Below are positions 1 through 9,971 of a DNA stretch of 64,000 bases, piece after piece. How positions within the stretch are numbered: the first letter of the stretch is position 1; each line of letters opens with the position of its first letter. The DNA is taken from NCBI GenBank assembly GCA_035318985.1, contig DATHDP010000087.1:8844-72843 (forward strand). Reading direction: 5' to 3'. The position numbers were made by a program, and so were the translations under genes. The notes under the pieces are model-generated. The model ran no database searches, had not been told where the DNA came from, and saw nothing but the letters and a program-made list of their open reading frames with translations. This DNA is from VBAS01 sp035318985 (lineage in GTDB: Bacteria; Bacteroidota; Bacteroidia; Chitinophagales; Chitinophagaceae).

Positions 1-1
1 C

Positions 2-1054
2 GGCAAACCTGATATTATAGCACTTTGGAAAAAAATGAATAGTTGGGTATATGATGGTTTTGATATCACCTACAAACGTATAGGAACTGATTTTCAAAAG
101 ATCTATTACGAAAGCAATACCTATCTTCTTGGAAAAGACATAGTGAAAGAAGGATTGGAAAAAGGTGTTTTCTATAAAAAAGAAGACGGCAGTGTTTGGA
201 TAAACCTGATCGCTGATGGACTGGATGAGAAATTAGTGATGAGAAAAGATGGCACTTCGGTTTATATAACCCAGGATATTGGACTGGTTGAACAGAAGTT
301 CAATCAATATAAACCCAATGAAAGTATTTATGTAATTGGTGACGAACAGAATTATCATTTGAAAGTTTTAAAACTGATCGCGGAAAAATTGAAACTTCCG
401 GGTGCCGAAGGAATTTATCATTTGAGTTATGGAATGGTCGAATTGCCAACAGGAAGAATGAAAAGCCGTGAAGGAACTGTTGTAGATGCCGATGACATGG
501 TTGATGAAATGGTAGCAATAGCCGGCAGGCACACAGAAGAATTAGGCAAAGTGAAAGACTTTACAGAAACAGAACTGAAAGAGCTATATGATACTTTAGG
601 TATTGGTGCATTAAAGTTTTTTCTGCTTCGTGTTGATCCCAAAAAGAGAATGATCTTTAATCCTGAAGAGTCAATCGACTTCCATGGATTTACCGGGCCA
701 TTTGTTCAATACACACATGCAAGGATCAAGTCAATTTTGAGAAAGGAGAGAGCAGTCGACAGTCAACAGTCAATAGTCGATGGTCTTTTGAAATTAGAAA
801 AAGGACTCATTGTAAAATTGGAGCAATATTCAACCATCGTTGAACAAGCAGCCTCAGAACATAATCCATCTGTATTGGCAATCTATGCATTTGAATTGGC
901 TAAAACGTTTAATGGGTTTTATACAGAGCATTCAGTTGTGAATGCAGAATCGAATGAAAAAAAACAACTCAGGTTAAGACTTTCTGAAATGACGGCGAAT
1001 GTTATTGCATCGGCGATGGGATTGCTGGGAATTAAAGTTCCTGAAAGGATGTGA
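2..1054 (+). CDS. argS: Arginyl-tRNA synthetase, C-terminal part (5' end outside window)
   Basis: Charges tRNA-Arg with arginine in the cytoplasm. The frame is open from the first bases of the window, so the N-terminal HIGH-containing part lies upstream; an internal Met at 35 is not the start. Seen: the class I signature region MNSWVYDGFDITYKR, the degenerate KMSKS equivalent GRMKSREG near base 455, and a C-terminal all-helical anticodon-binding (DALR) domain ending in GIKVPERM. An oddity is an in-frame stretch (AVDSQQSIVDG, bases 753-785) encoded by a heptamer repeat that also occurs just after the stop codon. Identity is very secure; only the 5' end is missing. Confidence 0.96.
   Translation, partial: GKPDIIALWKKMNSWVYDGFDITYKRIGTDFQKIYYESNTYLLGKDIVKEGLEKGVFYKKEDGSVWINLIADGLDEKLVMRKDGTSVYITQDIGLVEQKFNQYKPNESIYVIGDEQNYHLKVLKLIAEKLKLPGAEGIYHLSYGMVELPTGRMKSREGTVVDADDMVDEMVAIAGRHTEELGKVKDFTETELKELYDTLGIGALKFFLLRVDPKKRMIFNPEESIDFHGFTGPFVQYTHARIKSILRKERAVDSQQSIVDGLLKLEKGLIVKLEQYSTIVEQAASEHNPSVLAIYAFELAKTFNGFYTEHSVVNAESNEKKQLRLRLSEMTANVIASAMGLLGIKVPERM
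753..785 (+). repeat. Heptamer repeat (CAGTCNA-type) inside argS
   Basis: Degenerate tandem heptamers, reading CAGTCGA CAGTCAA CAGTCAA TAGTCGA, lie in frame within argS. The same sequence recurs at 1057-1087 downstream of the gene. Over the first 24 bases the two copies differ at one position. Confidence 0.8.
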
Positions 1055-1056
1055 TT

Positions 1057-1087
1057 CAGTCGACAGTCCACAGTCAATAGTCATCAG
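1057..1087 (+). repeat. Second copy of the CAGTCNA heptamer repeat, 3' of argS
   Basis: Begins three bases after the argS stop codon and reads CAGTCGA CAGTCCA CAGTCAA TAGTCAT. It is nearly identical to the copy within argS at 753-785. It looks like an intergenic short-period repeat; no function is apparent. Confidence 0.8.
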
Positions 1088-1211
1088 TTACTGCGTAAAC
1101 CTTTGTTAATTGTTCAATAGAAAATGAAAAGTACAAGTGTGCCCTTCGCTTCTCTCTGGGTAAACTGTGCAACAACAGCCTCATAGTAATTCTAAAGCTG
1201 ATAACATAAAT

Positions 1212-1247
1212 AAAAAACCTCCGCATAACGGAGGTTTCAATTTTTTT
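1212..1247. terminator. Bidirectional terminator between argS and the TPR gene
   Basis: Perfect 9-bp stem AAACCTCCG/CGGAGGTTT (1215-1223 and 1229-1237) with loop CATAA. It has a T run on the plus side (1241-1247) and an A run on the left, so it can serve both convergent genes. Confidence 0.85.
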
Positions 1248-1259
1248 ATATCTATTCTT

Positions 1260-2285
1260 TTACATCCCCGGCATTGATTTTTTCTGTTTGTACTTTGCAA
1301 GATCAGGATCCATTTCAATTGCTTTATCACAAAGGGCAACCCCCTTCTCCTTCTCCCCTTTTTTCTGATAACTCATCCCGATCATATAAAGTGATTGCGC
1401 ATTTGTTTTATCAAACGTCAGCACTTTATCCCAGTAATCGATCGCATCCTGGTATTTGCCTGAATAATAATAAGCCTCGGCAACCATATTAAGAATATTC
1501 ATATCGCTTGGTTTCTTTACAAGTATATCTTTCAAGATCACCATGGCCTCTTCAAGCTTGCCCACATTCAAGTAAGCCACCCCAAGATTTTCCATGTAAT
1601 CATTGTCTTTCTTGTATCCTCTTTCGCCTGCAAGCAAAATGCATTTCAATGACTCTTTATCTGCATTCATTGCATAGTAAATAAGTCCAAGTTCATATAT
1701 CCAATTGTTTTTTTCAGGAGCTAATGCTATCGCCTTATCAAAATAGGGAACTGAAAGTTTGTAGTTCATCATGTCAGCATAACTGCGTGCAATCAGGTAG
1801 GGTATCTCCGCATTTTTCGGCTCTTCTTTCTCTGCAATCTGCAAATATTTTATTGCCTGACCATAATCATCTTTATCGTAATAAATTTTTCCAAGGAAGT
1901 ATCCTACTTTTTCACTGGGATCAGCTTTCTTTAATTTATCAGCATAAAGGATCGCATCATCAAATCGTTTTGTATTAAAAGAAAGATTTAATAATTGTTT
2001 GTATAATGCAGGCGAATTATCTCCCATCTGCTCCAACTTCTGGTACATCTCTCTTGCCTGTCCATATTTGTTCAGGCTCATCAATACATCAGCAAGTTCC
2101 GTAACGATTGCTTTATCGTTAGGATTATACCTGTAAGCTTTGTCAAGATTTTTCCAAACCTCAAGCTTACGTCCTGCTTGTTTTTCTGCTAAAGCTTTTT
2201 GAAAGAAAAAGTTTGCACTGTCTGTTTGTGAGTAAGTTGCTATTGCAACTCCAAAACTCAAGATGGTGAGTAATAAGGCTCTCAT
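1260..2285 (-). CDS. TPR-repeat protein, exported
   Basis: Tetratricopeptide protein of 341 residues, probably periplasmic, with a scaffold role of unknown partner. Start chosen at the ATG at 2285 because it gives a clean signal peptide (MRALLLTILSFGVAIATYSQ); an upstream in-frame ATG at 2354 would add 23 residues without one. After the signal come about eight helical repeats with the TPR pattern (for example NDKAIVTELADVLMSLNKYG and YQDAIDYWDKVLTFDKTNAQ). The last bases include a short basic tail. It converges on argS across a shared terminator. The fold is secure; the function is not known. Confidence 0.85.
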   Translation of the reverse strand: MRALLLTILSFGVAIATYSQTDSANFFFQKALAEKQAGRKLEVWKNLDKAYRYNPNDKAIVTELADVLMSLNKYGQAREMYQKLEQMGDNSPALYKQLLNLSFNTKRFDDAILYADKLKKADPSEKVGYFLGKIYYDKDDYGQAIKYLQIAEKEEPKNAEIPYLIARSYADMMNYKLSVPYFDKAIALAPEKNNWIYELGLIYYAMNADKESLKCILLAGERGYKKDNDYMENLGVAYLNVGKLEEAMVILKDILVKKPSDMNILNMVAEAYYYSGKYQDAIDYWDKVLTFDKTNAQSLYMIGMSYQKKGEKEKGVALCDKAIEMDPDLAKYKQKKSMPGM

Positions 2286-2399
2286 AGGGTGTATATTAGG
2301 ATTATAAAAAAACGCTCTTCCCCATAAAAGTAATTTCTTAAGTTGGTAAATCATAGCCTTTAACCTTTATATATTTTATTACAACTTGGCCAAAATAAA

Positions 2400-4409
2400 T
2401 CATTTCAAAACAATTGCGGCCAGAGGTGGGAGATTCAGTGTCAACTTATATGTTTTTTGATCTTTATCAACGAGTTCGGATCTTATATCAGGATTAAATA
2501 CGTTCCCTGTACCCCAATATTTTCGTGAGTCTGAATTGAAAATTTCCTTCGTAAATTCCTTGTTCCGAATGTAAACATCCCAATCATTTCTAACGACTGG
2601 CGTTAGATTAAGAATGATCAATAGATCGTCTGTCTTTTTCTTTCCTTTCCGTTTGTAGCAAATAACTGATTCCGCCCGATGATTTAAATCAATCCACTCA
2701 AACCCATCAATACCAAACTGATTTTGAAAAAGCCCCGGTTCTGTAACCAATAATTTATTTAAATCCGCCACGCAATCCTTTAGTAACCGATGACCGTCGT
2801 GTTGCAACAAAAACCAGTCCAATTCTGATTTATAATTCCATTCACTTGTTTGTCCAAACTCATCACCCATAAACAAAAGTTTTCCACCGGGATGCGTCCA
2901 CATATATGAATAAAGCAAACGAAGGTTCGCAAACTTTTGCCACTCATCGCCGGGCATTTTATAAAGCATTGGACTTTTGCCGTGTACGATCTCATCATGA
3001 CTCAATGGCAACATAAAGTTTTCATCATAATAATACATCATGCTGAAAGCAAATTTATCCTGGTGATGCTGCCGGTTAATAGGATCAATTTTAAAATAAT
3101 CAAGTGTATCGTGCATCCAACCCATCATCCATTTCATTCCAAAACCAAGTCCCCCATTCCAAGTCGGTTTTGAAACACCCGGCCAATCGGTGGCTTCTTC
3201 AGCTATTGTTTGCACGTCAGGAAAATCTCGGAAGATGGTTTCATTAAGATCTTTTATAAAAGCAATTGCTTCCAAATTTCCATCACCACCATATTCATTT
3301 GGCTCCCATTGACCGTGAGTTCTCGAATAATTCAATTTTAGCATGGAGGAAACAGCATCCACTCTTATTCCATCAATATGAAACATATCAAACCAAAATC
3401 TTGCGCTGCTTATTAAAAATGATTTTACTTCTCCCCTTTTATAATTAAAAATATAACTGTTCCAGTCCGGATGAAATCCTTTGCGCATATCGGCATATTC
3501 ATAAGTATGATCGCCATCAAACATAAACAAGCCATGTGCATCATAAGGAAAATGTGAAGGAACCCAATCGAGTACAACGCCAATTCCTTCTTTATGAAAA
3601 GCATCAACCATTCGCATTAGTCCCTGCGGATCGCCAAACCGTGATGTTGATGCAAAAAAACCTGTGCATTGATAGCCCCAGCTTCCATCAAAGGGATGTT
3701 CCATTACAGGCATCAGTTCAACATGTGTAAATCCCATTTCTTTTACATAAGGAACTAATCTTTCTGTTATCTGGTCATATGTATTATAAGATTCTTCATC
3801 ATTTTTATCGGGCCTTTGCCAACTGGCCAGGTGAACTTCATACACACTCCACGGCGCTTCCAATGAATTATGCTTTTTTCTTTTCTTCATCCATTCCTTA
3901 TCCTGCCATTCATAATACATATCCCATGAAATAGAGGCTGTCAGTGGTCGCTTCTCCCAAAAATTTGCGAATGGATCACCTTTATCCTGGGCTCTTTTTT
4001 TATACCCGATTATATGATATTTATAAACCTCTCCTAATTTGAAAGTGGGAATAAAGCCTTCCCAAATACCACTCTTATCCCAACGCGGATATAATTCATG
4101 TGTGTGATTTGCCCAATCATTAAAATTCCCTTTTACAGAAACTGAACTTGCATTCGGCGCCCATACACAGAAATAAACGCCCCACACATTATTTACCTGG
4201 ATAGAATGTGAACCGAATTTTTTATATAGAGTGTAATGCGTACCGTTTTGATAATTTGTTACGTCATCATCAGTAAGTATTGAATAGTTCCAAACGGTTT
4301 TGGATGTATCAACAAAATTCTCTTCTTCGTACTTTTTTTGCACTGCTTTTGGGTTTGGATCCCCTGTTTCTTCCTTTTCGTTTATGGATTTTTTACTCTT
4401 TTGCGTCAT
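2400..4409 (-). CDS. glgB: 1,4-alpha-glucan branching enzyme (GH13)
   Basis: Introduces alpha-1,6 branches into glycogen in the cytoplasm. 669 residues: an N-terminal extension, a CBM48-type domain around residues 70-165 (WGVYFCVWAPNASSVSVKGNFNDW), then the GH13 barrel. Catalytic residues visible are the nucleophile Asp351 in DGIRVDAVSSML, the acid/base Glu404 or Glu405 in TIAEEATDWPG, and the transition-state Asp472 in LSHDEIVHGK. The C-terminal all-beta domain ends with PPLAAIVLK. The gene is separated from glgC/glgA by about 7 kb but belongs to the same alpha-glucan region. A weak Bacteroidota promoter lies upstream at about 4459-4490. Confidence 0.95.
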   Translation of the reverse strand: MTQKSKKSINEKEETGDPNPKAVQKKYEEENFVDTSKTVWNYSILTDDDVTNYQNGTHYTLYKKFGSHSIQVNNVWGVYFCVWAPNASSVSVKGNFNDWANHTHELYPRWDKSGIWEGFIPTFKLGEVYKYHIIGYKKRAQDKGDPFANFWEKRPLTASISWDMYYEWQDKEWMKKRKKHNSLEAPWSVYEVHLASWQRPDKNDEESYNTYDQITERLVPYVKEMGFTHVELMPVMEHPFDGSWGYQCTGFFASTSRFGDPQGLMRMVDAFHKEGIGVVLDWVPSHFPYDAHGLFMFDGDHTYEYADMRKGFHPDWNSYIFNYKRGEVKSFLISSARFWFDMFHIDGIRVDAVSSMLKLNYSRTHGQWEPNEYGGDGNLEAIAFIKDLNETIFRDFPDVQTIAEEATDWPGVSKPTWNGGLGFGMKWMMGWMHDTLDYFKIDPINRQHHQDKFAFSMMYYYDENFMLPLSHDEIVHGKSPMLYKMPGDEWQKFANLRLLYSYMWTHPGGKLLFMGDEFGQTSEWNYKSELDWFLLQHDGHRLLKDCVADLNKLLVTEPGLFQNQFGIDGFEWIDLNHRAESVICYKRKGKKKTDDLLIILNLTPVVRNDWDVYIRNKEFTKEIFNSDSRKYWGTGNVFNPDIRSELVDKDQKTYKLTLNLPPLAAIVLK

Positions 4410-4458
4410 ACGATCTTTGTTTCTGGTTTCCGCTTATGGAATGTACGACCCTTTAACG

Positions 4459-4490
4459 TAAAATTAAAGGCTATTTCTATTAATATTCAA
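4459..4490 (-). promoter_or_regulatory. Possible glgB promoter
   Basis: On the minus strand a TTG (4488-4490) is followed after 21 bases by TAATTTTA (4459-4466). This matches the Bacteroidota -7 consensus TAnnTTTG at seven of eight positions. The fit is approximate. Confidence 0.35.
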
Positions 4491-4572
4491 TTAGATAAAG
4501 GAATTTAGCGACTTGTTTGATCCACCCATTGAAAACACCACTGATCAATTAAACTAAACCACTGTAATCGTC

Positions 4573-7338
4573 ATGAGAAAACTAATTTCGGGCCTGCTGC
4601 TATTATTTATAGCTTCTTCAGCATTTTCACAATCACAGACTTTAAAAGGGACACTAAAAGACACTTCAGAAAACAGGAGTTTAGCTAACACCGTCATTTC
4701 TGTATTAACCAAAAAAGATTCTGTTCTGGTAAAATTTGTCCGTGCTGACAAGGACGGTAATTTTAAAATACAAGGACTTAAAGAAGGAAGCTATATTCTT
4801 TTAATAACTCATCCCTACATGGGAGATTATTATGATAATATAGAAGTAAAAGGCGAAGCACCTACCGATCTTGGTAATGTTCATCTTACTCCAAAAAGCA
4901 AATTACTCTCAGAAGTAATTGTAAGAAGTGGTTCTCCAATCAAGATCAAAGGAGATACGCTTGTTTATACTGCGGATAGTTTTAAGGTAAGAGCTGGAGC
5001 AAATGTGGAAGAACTGTTGCGACGATTGCCGGGTATTACAGTCGATAAAAATGGACAGATCACTGCGATGGGAGAACGGGTAACAAAAGTATTGGTAGAT
5101 GGAGAAGAATTTTTTGGCACTGACCCGGGAATTGCAACCAAAAGTATTCGTGCCGATGCGGTGCAGGAAGTGCAGGTGTTTGATAAAAAAAGTGACCAGG
5201 CAGCATTTACAGGTATTGACGATGGTGTAAAAGATAAAACGATCAATCTTAAAATGAAAAAGATGGCGGGTTATTTTGGGAAAGCGGAATTAGGCGGAGG
5301 GCTTCCGGATAAATATGATAACTCGGTAATGGCAAATTTTTTTAAGAACAAAAGAAAGATCGCTACTTATGGTATAATGAGTAACACCGGCCAAACAAAT
5401 CTCGACTGGCAGGATGCGCAAAATTATGGAGGCCTTTCTGATAATATGACGATGACGGATGATGGAGGAATTTACTTCTCCGGAGGAGGTGGTGGTGATG
5501 ATAATTATAATGGTGGCAGAAATGGAATTCCACAGAACAGGAACGCTGGTTTTCATTATAGTGATAAATTTAATAACGCAAAAAATAGTTTTAACAGCGG
5601 TTATAAATACTCAAAAGTTATTGCGCCAGGAATAACTAAAACTTTTTCGCAAACATTTTTACCCAACACCACTCCATGGAGCAGTAATAGTGTCTCTGAC
5701 AATCGCACTTCAACAAATAAGCATGCAGTTAATATGACGATGGAGTTTAATCTTGACTCCAACAATTCAGTAAAGTGGACCTCACGTTTCAATAATAACT
5801 CAAGCCTTGCCAATGTTGATTATTCAACTGAAACATTAGATGACCAGGGGAAGTTTATTAACCAGGCCAGGAGGAAAAGTGAAACCAACACCGATAAAAA
5901 CAATGTAGCCTCTTCCCTGCTTTGGAGACATAAGTTTAAAAAACTGGCAAGAACCCTTTCTATCAATGCAGATTTTAACTGGAACCGAACAGAATCAGAC
6001 GGGTTATTATATTCCCTGAATCACTATTATAAGAATGGAGTTCTTGATGATCGTGATACAACTGATCAGCAAAATATAACTGACAACATCAATAATACTG
6101 TAAGTACAAAGATCTCTTACACAGAGCCACTTAAAAAAGATTTTTACATGGAGCTCACTTACGGATTTGCGTATAATAATAATAAGAGTGATCGTCTTAC
6201 CAATATCAAGAATATTAATGGCAAATACGATGAGATGGTTGATTCGTTAAGTAATTTTTTCATTTTTAACAGGACTCAGAATACACCGGGTTTAAGTTTC
6301 CGGCTCAATAAGAAAAAATACAGTCTTACTTTTGGCGGTTCTGTTGATTTTAACCAGTTTGAAAAAAAGGATCTGACAAGAGATACTATTGTTCATTATA
6401 ATTTTGTGAACTTTATTCCAAGAGCAAACTATACTTATAAATTCAAGCCAAATGAGAGTCTCCGTATTAACTACAATGGTACTACTACAGCTCCATCATT
6501 AGAACAATTACAGCCAACCCGTGTAAATACAGACCCATTGAATGTTTATCTCGGTAATCCTTTTTTGAAACAGTCGTTCAGACACAGTTTTGATGCTGGG
6601 TATAATTTTTATAATGTACTGAAAGAAAAAAGTATGTTCACTAACCTGGGATTTGGATTTACTGATAATGCTTTTGTGCAAGCGAGTTTCGTTGATAGTT
6701 CAGGTAAAAGAAGCTACCTGACTGTAAATGCCGACGGAAATTATTATGTAAGATTTTATTCTGACTATGGATTTAAAATAAAAGGATTTGGCTGGAGAAA
6801 CGGTATTGGCCCCGGTTATAATTTCAACCGTAGCGTTGAATATATTAATGGAGTAAAGAACATAAATGTTACAAAGAGCTACAGCATCCGGGTTTCTACA
6901 AATACTTATAAACCGGAGAAATATAATGCATGGCTCTCCACAAGTTTCAGCTGGAATGATTCTAAGTCTTCGGTGAATTCGAGTGCCAATGCGCAATATT
7001 GGTCACTCAATTTAAATGGCAGCGGAAGTAAAACGTTTGCAAAGAAATGGGAAGTTGGCTCTGACGTATCATTACAAATGCGCCAAAATGATCCACGTTT
7101 CCCAGATGCCAACAGCTTCACCACCTGGAATGGTTATCTCACTAAAAGATTCTTTAAAGAAAATCAATTTGAATTAAAGCTGCAGGTAAATGATATTTTA
7201 AATCAGAACAAGGGCTATAACAGAAATTTCAGCAGCTATAGTTATACTGAAACCTATTATGAAACACTTAAGAGATTCTGGCTGTTGACGGCAACATGGA
7301 ATCTTTCAAAGAACGGCAAGCCGACAAAAATGTTTTAA
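4573..7338 (+). CDS. Outer-membrane beta-barrel protein, TonB-receptor-like
   Basis: 921 residues, exported by the signal peptide MRKLISGLLLLFIASSAFSQ. Order: a carboxypeptidase-regulatory-like beta-sandwich (about 22-110), a plug-like region (about 115-225, with VEELLRRLPGITVDKNGQ and KVLVDGEEFFGTDPG), then a long barrel rich in aromatic and Asn residues. This matches the OMP_b-brl_3 type of TonB-dependent-receptor-like proteins. A glycine-rich loop lies near residues 295-315. The next gene encodes a GLPGLI protein 18 bases downstream, a pairing often seen in Bacteroidota. The substrate is unknown; the nearby glycan genes do not prove it is a sugar. Confidence 0.85.
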   Translation: MRKLISGLLLLFIASSAFSQSQTLKGTLKDTSENRSLANTVISVLTKKDSVLVKFVRADKDGNFKIQGLKEGSYILLITHPYMGDYYDNIEVKGEAPTDLGNVHLTPKSKLLSEVIVRSGSPIKIKGDTLVYTADSFKVRAGANVEELLRRLPGITVDKNGQITAMGERVTKVLVDGEEFFGTDPGIATKSIRADAVQEVQVFDKKSDQAAFTGIDDGVKDKTINLKMKKMAGYFGKAELGGGLPDKYDNSVMANFFKNKRKIATYGIMSNTGQTNLDWQDAQNYGGLSDNMTMTDDGGIYFSGGGGGDDNYNGGRNGIPQNRNAGFHYSDKFNNAKNSFNSGYKYSKVIAPGITKTFSQTFLPNTTPWSSNSVSDNRTSTNKHAVNMTMEFNLDSNNSVKWTSRFNNNSSLANVDYSTETLDDQGKFINQARRKSETNTDKNNVASSLLWRHKFKKLARTLSINADFNWNRTESDGLLYSLNHYYKNGVLDDRDTTDQQNITDNINNTVSTKISYTEPLKKDFYMELTYGFAYNNNKSDRLTNIKNINGKYDEMVDSLSNFFIFNRTQNTPGLSFRLNKKKYSLTFGGSVDFNQFEKKDLTRDTIVHYNFVNFIPRANYTYKFKPNESLRINYNGTTTAPSLEQLQPTRVNTDPLNVYLGNPFLKQSFRHSFDAGYNFYNVLKEKSMFTNLGFGFTDNAFVQASFVDSSGKRSYLTVNADGNYYVRFYSDYGFKIKGFGWRNGIGPGYNFNRSVEYINGVKNINVTKSYSIRVSTNTYKPEKYNAWLSTSFSWNDSKSSVNSSANAQYWSLNLNGSGSKTFAKKWEVGSDVSLQMRQNDPRFPDANSFTTWNGYLTKRFFKENQFELKLQVNDILNQNKGYNRNFSSYSYTETYYETLKRFWLLTATWNLSKNGKPTKMF

Positions 7339-7356
7339 TCATTAAAAATAGTTCGC

Positions 7357-8085
7357 ATGAAAAAGATATTTGCTTCAATGATCATTCTAACTGCGATTTC
7401 AGCAAATGCACAGCAGTTTATTAATAGCGGCATGATAGAATACGAAGTGAGAGTAAACAATCATCGCATGTTTGGGGATGGCTTCTTTGGTGAAATGTTC
7501 AAGGATAAAATGCCCAATTTTTCAACCACTTATTATCATTTGACCTTTAACGATAATAAAACCATTTACAAATATGACCGGTTAAATGAAAAGGACAAAA
7601 CGCCCTGGGGTACTAATAATGCGGAGGATAATGTCTGGTACAATGATTTCAATAACAACACAAGAGTAAATCAAAAATTCGTTTTTGACCAAACCTATAT
7701 TCTTGCTGATTCTTTAATGAAATTGGATTGGAAAGTTATGCCGAATGAAACCCGTGAGATCGCAGGTTTTGTTTGCAGAAAGGCACAGGCTGTTATTTTT
7801 GACAGTGTGTATGTATTCGCTTTTTATACGGATGAAATAACTGTAAGCGGCGGCCCAATGGGTATTCATGGTTTACCTGGAATGATCCTGGGTATCACGA
7901 TCCCAAGAATGTTTACCAGCTGGATCGCTACTAAGTTGCAGGTGAACGGCGTTAATACAAGTATAATTTCAGCGCCAACTAAAGGGAAAAAGAAAGTAGC
8001 AGAGGAACTAAAACAATCAGTACAAAAAGTATCTAAAGACTGGGGTACATGGGGCCAACAATCGATCTGGAATATTTTTATATAA
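7357..8085 (+). CDS. GLPGLI family protein
   Basis: 242 residues with the signal peptide MKKIFASMIILTAISANAQ. The family motif is present as IHGLPGMILGITIPRM at about residues 167-182. GLPGLI proteins are exported Bacteroidota proteins of unknown function, commonly encoded beside a TonB-receptor-like barrel, as here (18-bp gap, same strand, probably one transcript). The gene is convergent with the GH13 gene, with only one base between the two stop codons and no terminator between them, so the two transcripts probably overlap at their 3' ends. Confidence 0.88.
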   Translation: MKKIFASMIILTAISANAQQFINSGMIEYEVRVNNHRMFGDGFFGEMFKDKMPNFSTTYYHLTFNDNKTIYKYDRLNEKDKTPWGTNNAEDNVWYNDFNNNTRVNQKFVFDQTYILADSLMKLDWKVMPNETREIAGFVCRKAQAVIFDSVYVFAFYTDEITVSGGPMGIHGLPGMILGITIPRMFTSWIATKLQVNGVNTSIISAPTKGKKKVAEELKQSVQKVSKDWGTWGQQSIWNIFI

Positions 8086-8086
8086 C

Positions 8087-9958
8087 CTATTTCTTTAATT
8101 CCATTACCAATAAATATTTTTCACCAAGTGTAAGCTTTGGCTCTAAATTGAATGTAACTCCTGTTGCTACATCATATGCTTTGGTGAATCCGCTCATTCG
8201 TTCTGCATATTTTGAAAAATCGATTGTTGCCGGTTTATCACTTGTATTCATTACACACATCACAGTTTGTTTTTCATCATAGCGGAAATAAACATATACA
8301 CCGTTAACAGGAACGTATTGCATTAATTTTCCAGTCGTGATCGCTGAAGAATTTTTTCTGAAATTCGCAAACCGTTTTAGGTATTGAAAAATATTATCCT
8401 CTTTCTGCGTTCTCCCTTCTTTGGTAAATTTATTTTCCCTGTCTTCCGGCCATCCGCCTTTGAAATCAAGGCGAACATTGCCATCAGGATTTGTAAATCC
8501 AGTCATTAAAATTTCGTCTCCATAATACAATTGAGGAATACCACGAAATGTCATTAGCCATGCTAAGGCCATTTTATATTTTGTTGTATCTTCTTTGATC
8601 ACTGAATAAAATCGTGGCAGATCATGATTGCCTAAAAAAATCACTTCACGCATTGGTTCTTTATATGCAAAATCCTGCGCAGTTGTTGTATAAAGTTTAT
8701 TTACGCCTTCAGTCCACCCGAAAGCTTCATTCAGGGTTGGTTGAATACCATAAAACAGAAGCTGAAAATCCGTAGTTGCCTGGAGGTTACTTTTAAAAGG
8801 GATATCAAAATTGTTTTGACAGAGATAACTTTGATTTAAAACACCATGAACCCATGTTTCTCCAAATAAACTAAGCTTGGGATATTCATCCATTAGAGCT
8901 TTATTGCATCGGTTCATGAATTTAAGATCATTGTAAACATATGTGTCGATACGCCATCCATCGACACCAAATTCCTCAACTGACCAGATAGCATGTTGTA
9001 CCAGATAATTTGCCACAAAAGGATTCTCCTGGTTCATATCAGGCATCTGTCTTGTAAACCATCCTTCCTCTAATTGTTTTGTTTCAGACGGTGCAGCATG
9101 TGGATCAAAAACCGTTTGATCTTTATAAGTTGTTTGAGTAAATGAAGGCCATTGATGAAGCCAATCTTTCATCGGCGGGTCCTGAACGGTAAAATGATAA
9201 AGCCCCACGTGATTATAAACAGCATCCTGGATCAATTTCATTCCACGTTTATGCAATTCATCACTTAATTTTTTATACGCTTCCGGTCCGCCAAATCTTG
9301 GTTCTATCTTATAATGATTTGTAAATGCATAGCCATGTTCTGTTCTATTCGGCATATCATTTTCGATAACAGGAGTCATCCAAACGGAAGTAACACCAAG
9401 ATCTTTTAAATAATCAAGGTGATCGATCACGCCCTGTAGATCGCCACCATGGCGGTGATAGATTGAATCACGACTGAGTGTTTGATCTCTCATTCCCGCA
9501 ATGCGATCATTCGTCGGATCACCGTTGCTAAAACGATCTGGCATTAATAAATAAACAAGATCTTTTGAAGTTACACCTTGAGCAAATGCAGTTCCATTAC
9601 CTGTACGACGAGGTTTTAGCTCAAAATCAATTGTAGTATTCGTACCAGGCATAGCAAACTCAAACTTGCGTATACCAGGCTTTGCTGTCTTAGCGATTTC
9701 AATATCAAGAAAAACATAATTGGGGTTTTCTACATGATGAACACCTTTCAGCATAATTCCATCGGCCAACTTAGTTCCTCCTGCAGGAAGTTTAAATGCA
9801 GGGATCATATTAGTTGCATTTTTTGCATGGATCATTAACTGGATCTTATTCATCTTCATTCCCACCCACCAGTTGGTTGGATAAACTTCAATTGAATTTT
9901 GAGAAAATGATTGCTCAATAATGAATGAGCAGACAAAAAAGAAAATTATTTTTTTCAT
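8087..9958 (-). CDS. Periplasmic GH13 neopullulanase/cyclomaltodextrinase (SusA-like)
   Basis: Hydrolyses starch-derived oligosaccharides in the periplasm. 623 residues when started at the ATG at 9958, which gives the signal peptide MKKIIFFFVCSFIIEQSFSQ; a longer frame overlapping the upstream gene lacks a signal. An N-terminal beta domain precedes the GH13 barrel. Catalytic residues: nucleophile Asp338 (DGWRIDTYVYND), acid/base Glu367 (LFGETW) and Asp446 (FLGNHDLPRF). A C-terminal beta domain closes the protein. It lies 13 bases after the MFS transporter gene on the same strand, which suggests that maltodextrin breakdown and import are coupled. Confidence 0.92.
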   Translation of the reverse strand: MKKIIFFFVCSFIIEQSFSQNSIEVYPTNWWVGMKMNKIQLMIHAKNATNMIPAFKLPAGGTKLADGIMLKGVHHVENPNYVFLDIEIAKTAKPGIRKFEFAMPGTNTTIDFELKPRRTGNGTAFAQGVTSKDLVYLLMPDRFSNGDPTNDRIAGMRDQTLSRDSIYHRHGGDLQGVIDHLDYLKDLGVTSVWMTPVIENDMPNRTEHGYAFTNHYKIEPRFGGPEAYKKLSDELHKRGMKLIQDAVYNHVGLYHFTVQDPPMKDWLHQWPSFTQTTYKDQTVFDPHAAPSETKQLEEGWFTRQMPDMNQENPFVANYLVQHAIWSVEEFGVDGWRIDTYVYNDLKFMNRCNKALMDEYPKLSLFGETWVHGVLNQSYLCQNNFDIPFKSNLQATTDFQLLFYGIQPTLNEAFGWTEGVNKLYTTTAQDFAYKEPMREVIFLGNHDLPRFYSVIKEDTTKYKMALAWLMTFRGIPQLYYGDEILMTGFTNPDGNVRLDFKGGWPEDRENKFTKEGRTQKEDNIFQYLKRFANFRKNSSAITTGKLMQYVPVNGVYVYFRYDEKQTVMCVMNTSDKPATIDFSKYAERMSGFTKAYDVATGVTFNLEPKLTLGEKYLLVMELKK

Positions 9959-9971
9959 AAGTTTAAACTGA

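Noticed and set aside
753..1087. The heptamer repeats as a CRISPR-like array
   Set aside because: No spacers of even length occur between units, and the repeat is a degenerate tandem heptamer.
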